NCBI GenBank assembly: GCA_044238735.1
Contig: JBIICS010000030.1
Location: 1 to 24,899 of the forward strand
DNA: 24,899 nt
Reading direction: 5' to 3'
Source: JBIICS01 sp044238735
GTDB lineage: Bacteria > Bacteroidota > Bacteroidia > UBA4408
Shown: positions 15,874 through 24,555 of the stretch, in pieces
Numbering within the stretch: the stretch's first letter is position 1
How the letters are laid out: each line of letters starts with the position of its first letter
Translations under genes and position numbers: made by a program
Notes under the pieces: generated by a model
Database searches by the model: none
The model's input: only the letters and a program-made list of their open reading frames with translations
Told to the model about the DNA's origin: nothing

Positions 15874-18054
15874 TTATTTAGTAAATAATATCTCCCTGTA
15901 TTTTGGCAATGGCCAATTCTCATCATCCACAATTAATTCCAACTTATCTACATGATAACGTATAGCTTCAAAATAAGCTTTTACTTTTTCGCAATAAGCA
16001 ATTGCTTGCTTTTTACCATGTAAAACATTGGCTTTCTTGCGCTCTTCAATCATATTATCAACCGATTTTCTTACAACAGCGATATGTTCGCTAATCTCTT
16101 TAATGGTACTAATTTGTATTTCTGATGCTTTCTTAAAATCTGCAGCAGTAAGAATTTCTTTTAATCCTCGAACATTTTCGATTAGTGCATTTTGATATTT
16201 AATTGCTACCGGAATAATGTGATTTAGTGCCAAATCTCCCATAGTTCTGGATTCAATCTGAATTTTCTTGGTGTAAGTCTCTAAATTAATTTCATAACGA
16301 GCCTCTAGTTCGCGTTCTGTAAAAATGTTAAACTCCGTAAAAAGTTTTACAGATTTAGAAGAAACCAGAAAATCTAATGCGTGTGGAGTAGTTTTTACAT
16401 TATTTAAACCTCTTCGCTTGGCTTCTTTCACCCATTCATCTCCATACCCATTCCCTTCAAAACGAATGTTTTTAGATTCAACGATGTATTTTCTTAATAC
16501 ACTAAAAATAGCATCATCTTTTTTCTGGCCTTTATCTAATAAGGCATCTACTTCTTTTTTAAACTTTGTTAACTGGTCGGCTACAATGGTATTAACCACA
16601 GTCATTGGCCAAGCGCAGTTCTGAGAAGAACCTACCGCTCTAAATTCGAATTTATTACCGGTAAACGCAAACGGAGAGGTACGGTTACGGTCGGTATTAT
16701 CTAATAATACTTCGGGGATTTTTCCAATATTTAATTTCAACTCCGATTTCTCATCTCCGCTTAACTTTCCATTTTTTAATTTAGACTCCAACTCATTCAA
16801 TATATCTGATAGCTGTGACCCTAAAAATACGGACATTATAGCGGGTGGGGCCTCATTAGCGCCCAAGCGATGATCGTTATTTGCAGAAGCTATAGAGGCA
16901 CGTAATAAATCGGCATGCTCATATACTGCACGAACAGTATTAATAAAGAAGGTTAAAAACTGAATGTTTGTTTTTGGATTCTTACCTGGTGATAAAAGAT
17001 TTTTTCCAGTGTTGGTGGATAAACTCCAGTTATTGTGCTTACCACTTCCATTTACGCCAGCAAATGGTTTTTCATGCATTAACACACGGAAATTATGACG
17101 TCGAGCCACTTTTTCCATTACATCCATTAATAACGAATTATGATCTACCGCTAAATTAGCTTCCTCAAAAATGGGCGCACACTCAAATTGATTTGGGGCT
17201 ACTTCGTTATGACGGGTACGGATCGGAATACCTAACATCAAACACTCTTGCTCTAAATCACGCATAAAGCTGAAAGCTCTCTCGGGAATAGAACCAAAAT
17301 AATGATCTTCTAACTGCTGACCCTTGGCAGGGGTATGCCCAAATAAAGTTCTGCCCGTTATAGCTAAATCGGGGCGGGCATTATATAAGGCAGAATCAAC
17401 TAAAAAATATTCCTGCTCCCATCCTAAAGTTGCAATTACCTTAGTAACATTTTTATCAAAGTACTGACAAACCTCTGTTGCTGCCTTATCAATAGAATGT
17501 AATGCTTTTAACAAAGGAGTTTTGTGATCTAACGCCTCTCCGGTATAGGAAATAAATATAGTAGGAATACATAAAGTCTCTCCATAGATAAAAGCCGGCG
17601 AAGAAGGATCCCATGCCGTATAACCTCTGGCCTCGAAAGTATTACGAATGCCACCGTTAGGAAAAGAAGATGCATCGGGTTCTTGTTGTACTAATTGTCC
17701 GGCCTCAAAATTTTCAATTGCCATACCATCCCCTACCGGCTCAAAAAATGCGTCATGTTTTTCGGCAGTTAATCCGGTTAATGGTTGAAACCAATGGGTG
17801 AAATGTGTAGCTCCATTTGCCATGGCCCAGTCTTTCATACCAGCTGCTACCTGACTTGCAACCTTACGGTCTATTTGCATACCATGCTCTTGAGCGCTGA
17901 TAACTGCTTCGTAGGCCTCTTTGGTTAAAAACTGACGCATGGCCATTTTATTGAAAACCTTATTGGCAAATATTTCGGAAGCTTTTTTTACCGGAACCTG
18001 AACAGGGGTTCTTCGAAGAACTTCACTAACTGCTTTATCTCTTAAATTTGGCAT
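15874..18054 (-). CDS. glnN: Glutamine synthetase type III (GSIII)
   Basis: 726 aa, the usual GSIII length and much longer than the roughly 450-470 aa type I enzymes. It makes glutamine from glutamate, ammonia and ATP in the cytosol as a dodecamer and is the main ammonium-assimilation enzyme in many Bacteroidota. Diagnostic features: the GSIII N-terminal segment with VPVKKASEIFANKVFN (20-35); the metal and glutamate site GWEQEYFL (211-218); NEVAPNQFECAPIFE (283-297); NGSGKHNNWSL (335-345), which holds the ATP/metal-site His; NNDHRLGANEAPPA (392-405); and NRTSPFAF (457-464). I see no missing key residue. The ATG at 18054 is the first in frame. The gene stands alone: a strong terminator follows, and it is divergent from the marR beta-oxidation cluster, with a TAnnTTTG element 27 nt before the start. 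Confidence 0.97.
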   Translation of the reverse strand: MPNLRDKAVSEVLRRTPVQVPVKKASEIFANKVFNKMAMRQFLTKEAYEAVISAQEHGMQIDRKVASQVAAGMKDWAMANGATHFTHWFQPLTGLTAEKHDAFFEPVGDGMAIENFEAGQLVQQEPDASSFPNGGIRNTFEARGYTAWDPSSPAFIYGETLCIPTIFISYTGEALDHKTPLLKALHSIDKAATEVCQYFDKNVTKVIATLGWEQEYFLVDSALYNARPDLAITGRTLFGHTPAKGQQLEDHYFGSIPERAFSFMRDLEQECLMLGIPIRTRHNEVAPNQFECAPIFEEANLAVDHNSLLMDVMEKVARRHNFRVLMHEKPFAGVNGSGKHNNWSLSTNTGKNLLSPGKNPKTNIQFLTFFINTVRAVYEHADLLRASIASANNDHRLGANEAPPAIMSVFLGSQLSDILNELESKLKNGKLSGDEKSELKLNIGKIPEVLLDNTDRNRTSPFAFTGNKFEFRAVGSSQNCAWPMTVVNTIVADQLTKFKKEVDALLDKGQKKDDAIFSVLRKYIVESKNIRFEGNGYGDEWVKEAKRRGLNNVKTTPHALDFLVSSKSVKLFTEFNIFTERELEARYEINLETYTKKIQIESRTMGDLALNHIIPVAIKYQNALIENVRGLKEILTAADFKKASEIQISTIKEISEHIAVVRKSVDNMIEERKKANVLHGKKQAIAYCEKVKAYFEAIRYHVDKLELIVDDENWPLPKYREILFTK

Positions 18055-18081
18055 TTTGTATATTTTTTAAAAATTTCGACA

Positions 18082-18089
18082 CAAATATA
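18082..18089 (-). promoter_or_regulatory. Putative glnN -7 element next to a G7 tract
   Basis: On the minus strand the bases are TATATTTG, an exact TAnnTTTG match, 27 nt upstream of the glnN ATG; this predicts a leader of about 20 nt. A run of seven G lies at 18099-18105, in what would be the spacer between -7 and -33. A matching -33 TTG is not seen. Confidence 0.45.
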
Positions 18090-18099
18090 TAAAATTTAG

Positions 18100-18144
18100 G
18101 GGGGGTAGTATCTAATTTTTATGTTTTTTTACTCAACACCCCCC
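18100..18144. repeat. G-tract/C-tract inverted repeat in the glnN-marR intergenic region
   Basis: GGGGGGT (18100-18106, part of a G7 run) and ACCCCCC (18138-18144) are exact reverse complements separated by 31 nt. They form a GC-only feature in an otherwise very AT-rich 253-nt divergent promoter region. The stem could fold in either strand. It could also simply be two homopolymer tracts. Confidence 0.4.
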
Positions 18145-18224
18145 TTTTTTATATCGATTTATTGGTTTTTTCTGATTTTAACCTTAAAAAATTCATTTTA
18201 ATCATTTTTATCCAAATTTTAATG

Positions 18225-18260
18225 ACCAATATCATTAATTTTTAATTTAAAATTATTGGT
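18225..18260. promoter_or_regulatory. Inverted repeat ACCAATA-N22-TATTGGT, candidate MarR operator
   Basis: The arms 18225-18231 and 18254-18260 are perfect 7-nt reverse complements. A third copy of TATTGG lies at 18281-18286. The right arm coincides with the candidate -33 box of marR and the third copy with its -7 box, so a bound repressor would occlude the promoter. Autoregulation by the MarR-type protein is an inference from position only. Confidence 0.35.
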
Positions 18261-18286
18261 ATGAATGCTTAATAATTGTATATTGG
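18256..18286 (+). promoter_or_regulatory. Candidate promoter of the marR beta-oxidation operon
   Basis: TTGG (18256-18259) followed after 19 nt by TATATTGG (18279-18286) approximates the Bacteroidota TTTG-N19-21-TAnnTTTG promoter, with one mismatch in each box. The predicted start site lies near 18291-18293, about 15 nt before the marR ATG at 18308. Confidence 0.4.
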
Positions 18287-18307
18287 GGTATCTAAAAATT
18301 ATCAAAA

Positions 18308-18751
18308 ATGGCAACAACTCAAACAAAAAAAGAAACAACTGACGCAAAATTAAAAATCACCTGGCATGCTATTGACCGTATGTACAACAAAATCGCGATT
18401 AAAAATGGATCAACTTCTACAACAGCTCTAGTTCTGTTAAATATTGATCCGGTAAGCGGAACACCGGTAACAAAAATAGGACCCTCAATCGGATTAGATC
18501 CCAGAGGACTTAGCCGTATTTTTATTGCACTCGAAGAAAAAGGCTTAATCAAAAGAAAGTCAGACAAAGATGATGCCCGTAAAAGTATTGTTGTTTTAAC
18601 AGCTCTCGGAAAAAAGAAAAGAGATATTGCTAAAGAAACGGTTAAAAATTTCAATCATCAATTATCTCTAAAAATTGGAGATAAGAAGCTGGATACATTA
18701 AATAAAATATTAGACGAAATTTTACAAATTGTAAATAATAATTCTAAATAA
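18308..18751 (+). CDS. MarR-family transcriptional regulator
   Basis: 147 aa with the MarR layout: N-terminal dimerisation helices (about 14-45), winged helix-turn-helix (about 50-100) with putative recognition helix LDPRGLSRIFIALEEKG (63-79), wing KRKSDKDDARKSIVVLT (82-98), and C-terminal dimerisation helices. MarR proteins usually repress nearby genes and release DNA on binding a small phenolic or acyl ligand. The gene abuts the beta-oxidation fusion gene (stop at 18749-18751, next ATG at 18752), so it is co-transcribed and most likely controls this operon in response to an acyl-CoA or fatty acid (inference). Inverted repeats overlapping its candidate promoter suggest autoregulation. Confidence 0.92.
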   Translation: MATTQTKKETTDAKLKITWHAIDRMYNKIAIKNGSTSTTALVLLNIDPVSGTPVTKIGPSIGLDPRGLSRIFIALEEKGLIKRKSDKDDARKSIVVLTALGKKKRDIAKETVKNFNHQLSLKIGDKKLDTLNKILDEILQIVNNNSK

Positions 18752-21157
18752 ATGAGCCGACACATAAAAAAGGTGGCAATTTTAGGATCCGGTGTTATGG
18801 GATCCAGAATAGCATGTCATTTTGCCAACATTGGAGTTCAAGTTCTATTGCTTGATATTGCTCCAAAAGAACTGAATGATACAGAAAAATTAAAAGGCCT
18901 TTCGCTCGATCATCCTGCTGTTAAAAACAGAATTGTTAACGATGCTTTACAAACAGCGCTTAAATCCAACCCCTCTCCTATATACAGTAAAACATTTAGT
19001 AATAAAATTGTTACCGGAAATTTTAATGATGATATGCCAAAAATTTCTGAGTGCGATTGGATTCTGGAAGCTGTAATTGAAAGATTGGATATTAAACAAC
19101 AGGTTTTTGAACAGGTTGAAAAATACAGAAAACCCGGTACCTTAATTACCACTAACACTTCTGGTATTCCAATCTCCATGATGGCAGAAGGCAGAAGCGA
19201 TGACTTTGTTAAACATTTTTGCGGAACACACTTTTTTAACCCTCCCCGATATTTAAAACTTCTCGAAATAATTCCTGGAACAAAAACCGATTCCGATGTT
19301 ATTTCGTTTTTAATGGAATACGGTGATTTACATTTAGGTAAAACTACTGTTTTGTGCAAAGATACCCCTGCCTTTATTGCTAATAGAATTGGGGTTTACG
19401 GCATTATGTCTTTGTTCCATATTGTAGAAAAAATGGGCTTATCAGTAGAAGAGGTGGATAAACTTACCGGCCCTGCTTTAGGCAGACCTAAATCTGCAAC
19501 CTTCAGAACTTGTGATGTTGTGGGCTTAGACACCTTAGTTCATGTAGCGAATGGATTAAAAGCAAATTGTCCAAATGATGAAGCACGTGCTTACTTTGAA
19601 CTGCCGGGATATGTTTCTAAAATGGTTGAACAAAAGTGGCTTGGAGATAAAACTAAACAAGGTTTCTATAAAAAAGTTAAAGATGCTAACGGCAAAACTG
19701 AAATCTTAGCTCTGGATTTAAAAACTCTGGAATATAAACCCCAAGCTAAAGTTAAGTTTGCAACGCTAGAGGCAGCAAAAGCAGTTGAGAACCTCAAAGA
19801 TCGGGTTAAAGTTTTAGTTAGTGGAAAAGATAAAGCTGCTGATTTTTACAGAGCTACTTTTGCAGGCCTATTCCAATATGTATCTAACCGTATTCCTGAA
19901 ATTACAGACGACATATATAAAATTGATGACGCCATGAAAGCCGGCTTCGGTTGGGATATAGGCCCGTTTGAATATTGGGACGCTGTAGGTGTTAAAGAAG
20001 CTGTAGGTCTTATGGAAAAAATGAATCTAAAACCTTCTCAATGGATATATGATTTTCTAGCTAATGGCAATAGCTCGTTTTACAAGGTTGAAAATGGCAG
20101 AAAAACCTATTATGATACTTTCTCTAAAAGCTATAAAAATATTCCGGGCACCGAAAACCTTATTCAACTTGATGTTGTAAGGCCAAGCAAAACTGTTTGG
20201 AAAAACTCTGGCACTACCCTTACCGATATTGGTGATGGTATTCTAAATCTCGAATTTACAACCAAAATGAACACTATGGGGGGTGAAGTTTTGGAGGGAA
20301 TAAACAAAGCAATTGAGATTGCAGAAAAAAACTATAACGGTTTGGTTATTAGTAACGAAGGCGCAAACTTCTCTGCCGGTGCAAATGTTGGAATGATATT
20401 TATGATGGCGGCTGAACAAGAATTAGACGAGGTAGATTTTGCAGTGCGTGCTTTCCAAAATACTATTATGCGAGTTAGATATTCTTCAATACCGGTTATA
20501 GTAGCTTCTCACAATTTGTGTTTAGGCGGTTCTTGTGAATTATCTATGCATGCTGATGCTGTTGTAGCTCATGCCGAACTATACATGGGTTTGGTTGAAT
20601 TTGGTGTTGGAGTTATTCCGGGTGGTGGCGGAACCAAAGAATTTGCTTTACGACTTTCCGATGAAATAAAAGAAGGAGATGTTGAATTAAACCGCTTCCG
20701 TGATAGATTCCTAACTATAGGCCAAGCGAAAGTATCTACTTCAGCATATGAAGCTTTTGAATTAGGCTATCTTCAAAAAGGTAAAGATAAAATAGTTTTA
20801 AATCGTGCTCGTCTGTTAGCTGAAGCCAAAGCTGAATGCTTAAGACTAGTGGAAAAAGGCTATACTCAACCAACTCCTCGCAATGATATTAAAGTTTTAG
20901 GACAACAAGCATTAGGATTGGTTTATGTTGGCGCTAATAGCATGAAGAGTGGTAAATACATTTCAGAACATGATCAAAAGATATCTGAAAAATTGGGTTA
21001 TGTATTGGCTGGTGGCGACTTATCGGTTCCTACTCTTGTTAACGAACAGTACCTACTCGATCTGGAAAGGCAAGCCTTTGTAAGTTTATGCGGAGAGCGT
21101 AAAACATTAGAAAGAATGCAAAGTCTTTTAACTGGTGGTAAAATTTTAAGAAATTAA
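18752..21157 (+). CDS. fadN: 3-hydroxyacyl-CoA dehydrogenase / enoyl-CoA hydratase fusion
   Basis: 801 aa. The N-terminal half is 3-hydroxyacyl-CoA dehydrogenase: NAD-binding LGSGVMGSRIA (11-21), a catalytic His160 in THFFNP, and the C-terminal dehydrogenase domain with AFIANRIG (207-214). The C-terminal part (about 480-690) is a crotonase-type enoyl-CoA hydratase: FSAGANVG (540-547), catalytic Glu596 in GGSCELSM and Glu616 in GLVEFGVGVIPGGGGT. This order (dehydrogenase first) matches FadN/YusL of Bacillus and the Bacteroidota homologues, and is the reverse of E. coli FadB. It does steps 2 and 3 of beta-oxidation: hydration of enoyl-CoA and NAD-dependent oxidation to 3-ketoacyl-CoA. It directly follows marR with no gap and is 15 nt before the thiolase. 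Confidence 0.95.
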   Translation: MSRHIKKVAILGSGVMGSRIACHFANIGVQVLLLDIAPKELNDTEKLKGLSLDHPAVKNRIVNDALQTALKSNPSPIYSKTFSNKIVTGNFNDDMPKISECDWILEAVIERLDIKQQVFEQVEKYRKPGTLITTNTSGIPISMMAEGRSDDFVKHFCGTHFFNPPRYLKLLEIIPGTKTDSDVISFLMEYGDLHLGKTTVLCKDTPAFIANRIGVYGIMSLFHIVEKMGLSVEEVDKLTGPALGRPKSATFRTCDVVGLDTLVHVANGLKANCPNDEARAYFELPGYVSKMVEQKWLGDKTKQGFYKKVKDANGKTEILALDLKTLEYKPQAKVKFATLEAAKAVENLKDRVKVLVSGKDKAADFYRATFAGLFQYVSNRIPEITDDIYKIDDAMKAGFGWDIGPFEYWDAVGVKEAVGLMEKMNLKPSQWIYDFLANGNSSFYKVENGRKTYYDTFSKSYKNIPGTENLIQLDVVRPSKTVWKNSGTTLTDIGDGILNLEFTTKMNTMGGEVLEGINKAIEIAEKNYNGLVISNEGANFSAGANVGMIFMMAAEQELDEVDFAVRAFQNTIMRVRYSSIPVIVASHNLCLGGSCELSMHADAVVAHAELYMGLVEFGVGVIPGGGGTKEFALRLSDEIKEGDVELNRFRDRFLTIGQAKVSTSAYEAFELGYLQKGKDKIVLNRARLLAEAKAECLRLVEKGYTQPTPRNDIKVLGQQALGLVYVGANSMKSGKYISEHDQKISEKLGYVLAGGDLSVPTLVNEQYLLDLERQAFVSLCGERKTLERMQSLLTGGKILRN

Positions 21158-21172
21158 TTTTAATAAAAATTT

Positions 21173-22348
21173 ATGGAAGCATATATAGTAGCCGGATTTA
21201 GAAGTGCTGTAGGCAAAGCTAACAAAGGAGGATTTAGATTTTATCGTCCTGATGATTTAGCTGCTGATGTAATTCGTCATCTTGTAAAATCGATCCCACA
21301 ACTAGACGTTAACCGAATTGAGGATGTTATTGTTGGCAATGCAATGCCTGAAGCAGAGCATGGTCTTAACGTGGGTCGTTTAATTTCGCTTTTGGCACTG
21401 GATACAGATAAAGTTCCAGGCATGACTGTAAATCGATATTGCGCATCAGGTTTAGAAACTATTGCCATTGCAACTGCAAAAATCAGAGCAGGTCTTGCCG
21501 ATTGTATAATTGCAGGAGGGGCAGAAAGCATGAGTCTAATGCCAATGGGTGGCTGGAAAGTTATCCCAAATCCACGTATTGCTAAAGATCATCCCGATTG
21601 GTATTGGGGTATGGGCTTAACAGCAGAAGCTGTAGCAAATGAATACCAAATTTCTCGTAAAGATCAAGATGAATTTTCATTCAATTCACATCTAAAAGCA
21701 ATAAAAGCGATAAAAGAAGGTAAGTTTAAAGATGAAATTGTTCCAGTAAAAGTTCAGGAAGTATTTGTTGAAAACAATAAACGCAAAACTCGCGATTATA
21801 TAGTTGACACAGATGAAGGCGCAAGAGCAGATACCACTATTGAAGCTCTTGAAAAATTAAAACCTGTTTTTGCTTCAGATGGTTGCATTACAGCAGGCAA
21901 CTCATCTCAAACGAGTGATGGAGCTGCATTTGTACTGGTGATGAGCGAAAAAATGGTAAATGAACTTAACTTAAAACCAATTGCTCGTCTTGTTTCTCAT
22001 GCAATAGCCGGTGTTCCACCTAAAATAATGGGAATAGGACCTATAGCGGCTATTCCAAAAGCGTTGGAAAAGGCCGGAATGAAGAAAGATGATATTCATT
22101 TATTTGAATTAAATGAAGCATTCGCTTCCCAATCATTGGCTGTAATTCGTCATCTGGATCTAAACCCAACTCTTATTAATGTAAATGGAGGAGCTATAGC
22201 ATTAGGTCATCCACTAGGATGTTCAGGAGCTAAACTTTCTGTTCAACTATTCAACGAACTTCGAAGAAGAAACCAGAAATACGGTATGGTTACTATGTGT
22301 GTTGGTACAGGACAAGGAGCAGCAGGGATATTTGAGCTGATCAATTAA
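21173..22348 (+). CDS. fadA: Acetyl-CoA C-acyltransferase (thiolase)
   Basis: 391 aa, normal thiolase length. It cleaves 3-ketoacyl-CoA with CoA to give acetyl-CoA and a chain shortened by two carbons, the last step of the cycle. The catalytic residues are present: nucleophile Cys90 in NRYCASGLE, His346 in NGGAIALGHPLGCSGA (338-353) and Cys376 in MCVGTGQG. NEAFA (314-318) is the conserved active-site loop. It lies 15 nt after the dehydrogenase/hydratase gene, its partner enzyme in the degradative trifunctional system. The family also contains biosynthetic acetoacetyl-CoA thiolases, but the context favours the degradative enzyme. Confidence 0.95.
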   Translation: MEAYIVAGFRSAVGKANKGGFRFYRPDDLAADVIRHLVKSIPQLDVNRIEDVIVGNAMPEAEHGLNVGRLISLLALDTDKVPGMTVNRYCASGLETIAIATAKIRAGLADCIIAGGAESMSLMPMGGWKVIPNPRIAKDHPDWYWGMGLTAEAVANEYQISRKDQDEFSFNSHLKAIKAIKEGKFKDEIVPVKVQEVFVENNKRKTRDYIVDTDEGARADTTIEALEKLKPVFASDGCITAGNSSQTSDGAAFVLVMSEKMVNELNLKPIARLVSHAIAGVPPKIMGIGPIAAIPKALEKAGMKKDDIHLFELNEAFASQSLAVIRHLDLNPTLINVNGGAIALGHPLGCSGAKLSVQLFNELRRRNQKYGMVTMCVGTGQGAAGIFELIN

Positions 22349-22375
22349 AATTGAGTTTAAATCTTATAAAAGATA

Positions 22376-22391
22376 AAAGAAAGAAAGAAAG
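22376..22391 (+). repeat. AAAG tetranucleotide microsatellite
   Basis: Four perfect AAAG units are followed by AAAC. They lie 14 nt upstream of the ATG of the decayed gene at 22405. Simple repeats of this kind slip easily. Here the repeat is outside any intact gene, so probably of little consequence. Confidence 0.6.
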
Positions 22392-22404
22392 AAACTATTG
22401 GAAT

Positions 22405-22604
22405 ATGTACAAAATTGAAGAAAGTAAAGTACACTTAAAACATAATTTTAGAGAATTAAAAGTTTGGAAACAATTTTTAGAGTTATCTAAAATAAATCTT
22501 TACCCTATTTCAATCATTTCCTAATTAGGATAGATATAATTTAGACAATCAGATAATGAGATTGCAATTTTAAGAAAATGTTAAATGCATTTCAAACTAA
22601 CTAA
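22405..22604 (+). pseudogene. Decayed four-helix-bundle protein gene (S23/TIGR02436 type)
   Basis: Three fragments in three frames match, in order, the layout of the small four-helix-bundle family found as 23S rRNA intervening-sequence proteins and as many free-standing Bacteroidota copies. From the ATG at 22405 the frame reads KHNFRELKVWKQFLELSK, the typical N-terminus, and stops at 22522. In the next frame (22514-22570) SFPN, a TAG, then DRYNLDNQIMR match the usual FP-x-E-E-x-Y-x-L-x-x-Q-I-R-R. In the third frame KMLNAFQTN (end 22604) matches the C-terminal KMLxxF. The AEGxGR-containing middle (about 60 residues) is missing. So frameshifts, a stop and a deletion are all present. Recognition is from memory of the family; no search was run. 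Confidence 0.7.
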
Positions 22605-22688
22605 AATATATAACGTTCAATGTTTTTCTTCTTTGTTCTTTTTTCTATTATCTAAACAACAAAATTGTAAATTAAAAAAATAAATAAC

Positions 22689-24464
22689 ATGTCTACACCA
22701 TTAAAAGGAGGAGAATTTCTCATTAAAGAAACAAATGCTCAGGATGTTTTTATACCTGAACAATGGAATGAAGAGCAACTTATGATTGCTCAATCCTGTC
22801 AGGATTTTTTAAATTCTGAAATTTTTCCAAACTTGGATCGAATAGACCAGCAGGAAGAAGGCTTAACTGTTCAGCTGCTTGATAAAGCCGCAGAGCTCGG
22901 ATTGTTGGGATTAAATGTACCCGAAGAGTTAGGTGGATTTGAAAAAGATTTTGTAACCGGAATGTTGGCTACCGAAATTTTAGGGGCAGGCCATTCTTTT
23001 GCTGTTTCCATTTCAGCTCATACCGGAATTGGAACGCTACCCATTTTATATTACGGTAACGCCGAACAAAAGAAAAAATACATTCCCAAACTCGCTAGCG
23101 GCGAATGGAAAGCATGCTATTGTCTAACTGAACCTGGCTCAGGATCGGATGCAAACAGCGGTAAAACAAAAGCAGTTTTATCCCCCGACGGAAAAAACTA
23201 TATTTTAAACGGACAAAAGATGTGGATTACCAATGGGGGCTTTGCAGATATTTTTACAGTATTTGCTAAAATAGGTGATGATGAAAATTTATCTGCATTT
23301 ATTGTAGAAAAATCTTTTGGGGGAATTACTTTAAATCCAGAAGAACATAAAATGGGTATAAAAGGAAGTTCAACCCGACAGGTATTTTTTAACGATTGTA
23401 AAGTGCCTGTAGAAAATTTATTGAGCGATAGGGGCAATGGTTTTAAAATAGCTCTAAACATTTTAAATATTGGTCGCGTTAAATTAGCCGCTGCCGCAAT
23501 AGGTGCTTGTAAAAAAACGATTTCTACTTCTGTAAATTACGCTAACGAACGTAATCAGTTTGGTAGACCAATTTCTAAATATGGTGCTATTCGTCACAAA
23601 CTTGGCGAACAAGTTATTAGAACATATGTTAACGAAGCTGCTCTATACAGAGCCACACAAAACATTGAGGATGCCATTAATGCTTTAAGCAGTGAAATGG
23701 ATCATGGAAAAGCAATTCTTAAAGGGGTTGAACAATTTGCAATTGAAGCCGCTTTGCTAAAAGTTTGTGGTAGCGAATGTTTAGATTATTGTGTAGATGA
23801 AGGAGTACAAATATACGGCGGTATGGGTTATAGTGCTGAATCGCCTGTTGAAAGAGCTTACCGCGACTCCCGCATTAATAGGATATTTGAAGGAACGAAT
23901 GAAATTAACCGAATGCTTGTGGTTGACATGCTTATCCGTAAAGCTATGAAGGGAGAAATAGATTTAATGGGGCCCGCAATGGCTGTGCAAAAAGAACTTA
24001 TGTCTATCCCAGATTTTGGCTCGGGCGATGATACTCTTTTTTCTAAGGAAAAGAAATACATCGCTAATTTCAAAAAAGCAATTCTTATGACCGCTGGTGC
24101 TGCCGCACAAAAACTTATGCAACAGTTAGCAAAAGAACAGGAAGTTATCATCAATATTTCAGATATGATTATTGATACTTATTTAGCTGAGTCTGTTCTT
24201 TTGAGAGTAGAGAAACTGGTAAATATGAAAGGTGAATCGGCAAGCGAAGTTCAATTAAATATTATGCGTGTATTTATTAATGATGCTGCTGATAGAATAA
24301 ATAAAAATGGAAAAGATGCCATTAATTCGTTTGCTGAAGGTGATGAACAACGTATGATGTTAATGGGCTTAAAGCGCTTTACTAAAACCGAGCCACTAAA
24401 TACAAAAGAGGCTAGGCGCATTGTTGCTGCCAAATTAATTGAAGAAAATAAATATTTCCTCTAA
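22689..24464 (+). CDS. Acyl-CoA dehydrogenase (long C-terminal form, VLCAD/ACAD9-like)
   Basis: 591 aa. The core acyl-CoA dehydrogenase fold spans about 25-415: CYCLTEPGSGSDA (143-155) and WITNGG (179-184), the two family signatures around FAD, then ANERNQFGRPISKYGAI (285-301), CVDEGVQIYGGMGY (368-381) and the catalytic base Glu401 in RIFEGTNEINR. A C-terminal extension of about 170 residues (420-591), helical and without further signature, resembles that of VLCAD/ACAD9-type enzymes. It does the first, FAD-dependent step of beta-oxidation, passing electrons to ETF. It follows the marR-fadN-fadA operon on the same strand but is separated by 340 nt holding a gene remnant, so it may have its own promoter. 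A bidirectional terminator follows. Confidence 0.95.
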   Translation: MSTPLKGGEFLIKETNAQDVFIPEQWNEEQLMIAQSCQDFLNSEIFPNLDRIDQQEEGLTVQLLDKAAELGLLGLNVPEELGGFEKDFVTGMLATEILGAGHSFAVSISAHTGIGTLPILYYGNAEQKKKYIPKLASGEWKACYCLTEPGSGSDANSGKTKAVLSPDGKNYILNGQKMWITNGGFADIFTVFAKIGDDENLSAFIVEKSFGGITLNPEEHKMGIKGSSTRQVFFNDCKVPVENLLSDRGNGFKIALNILNIGRVKLAAAAIGACKKTISTSVNYANERNQFGRPISKYGAIRHKLGEQVIRTYVNEAALYRATQNIEDAINALSSEMDHGKAILKGVEQFAIEAALLKVCGSECLDYCVDEGVQIYGGMGYSAESPVERAYRDSRINRIFEGTNEINRMLVVDMLIRKAMKGEIDLMGPAMAVQKELMSIPDFGSGDDTLFSKEKKYIANFKKAILMTAGAAAQKLMQQLAKEQEVIINISDMIIDTYLAESVLLRVEKLVNMKGESASEVQLNIMRVFINDAADRINKNGKDAINSFAEGDEQRMMLMGLKRFTKTEPLNTKEARRIVAAKLIEENKYFL

Positions 24465-24555
24465 AAAAATACCCTAATTAAACCCTTATGAAACAAAGTG
24501 GTAACTTCAGCCATAGATGAAAACATTTATTTTTAGTGGCATAATCGGTTAAATT

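Larger units (their letters stand above)
22349..22688. other. 340-nt gap between thiolase and acyl-CoA dehydrogenase genes
   Basis: The gap splits what looks like one beta-oxidation cluster. It contains an AAAG tetranucleotide repeat (22376-22391, four copies plus AAA), then a decayed four-helix-bundle gene (22405-22604), then about 85 nt of T- and A-rich sequence before the acyl-CoA dehydrogenase ATG. TCAATT-AA-AATTGA just after the thiolase stop is a short AT-only palindrome without a T-run, not a terminator. No strong TAnnTTTG promoter was found for the downstream gene. Confidence 0.6.

Noticed and set aside
18319..18654. 111-aa minus-strand frame
   Set aside because: Fully antisense to the MarR-type gene, which has convincing family motifs and an operon position.
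18910..19359. 149-aa minus-strand frame
   Set aside because: Antisense shadow of the dehydrogenase domain of fadN.
22341..22354. TCAATT-AA-AATTGA palindrome after thiolase as a terminator
   Set aside because: AT-only stem without a T-run; unlikely to stop transcription.
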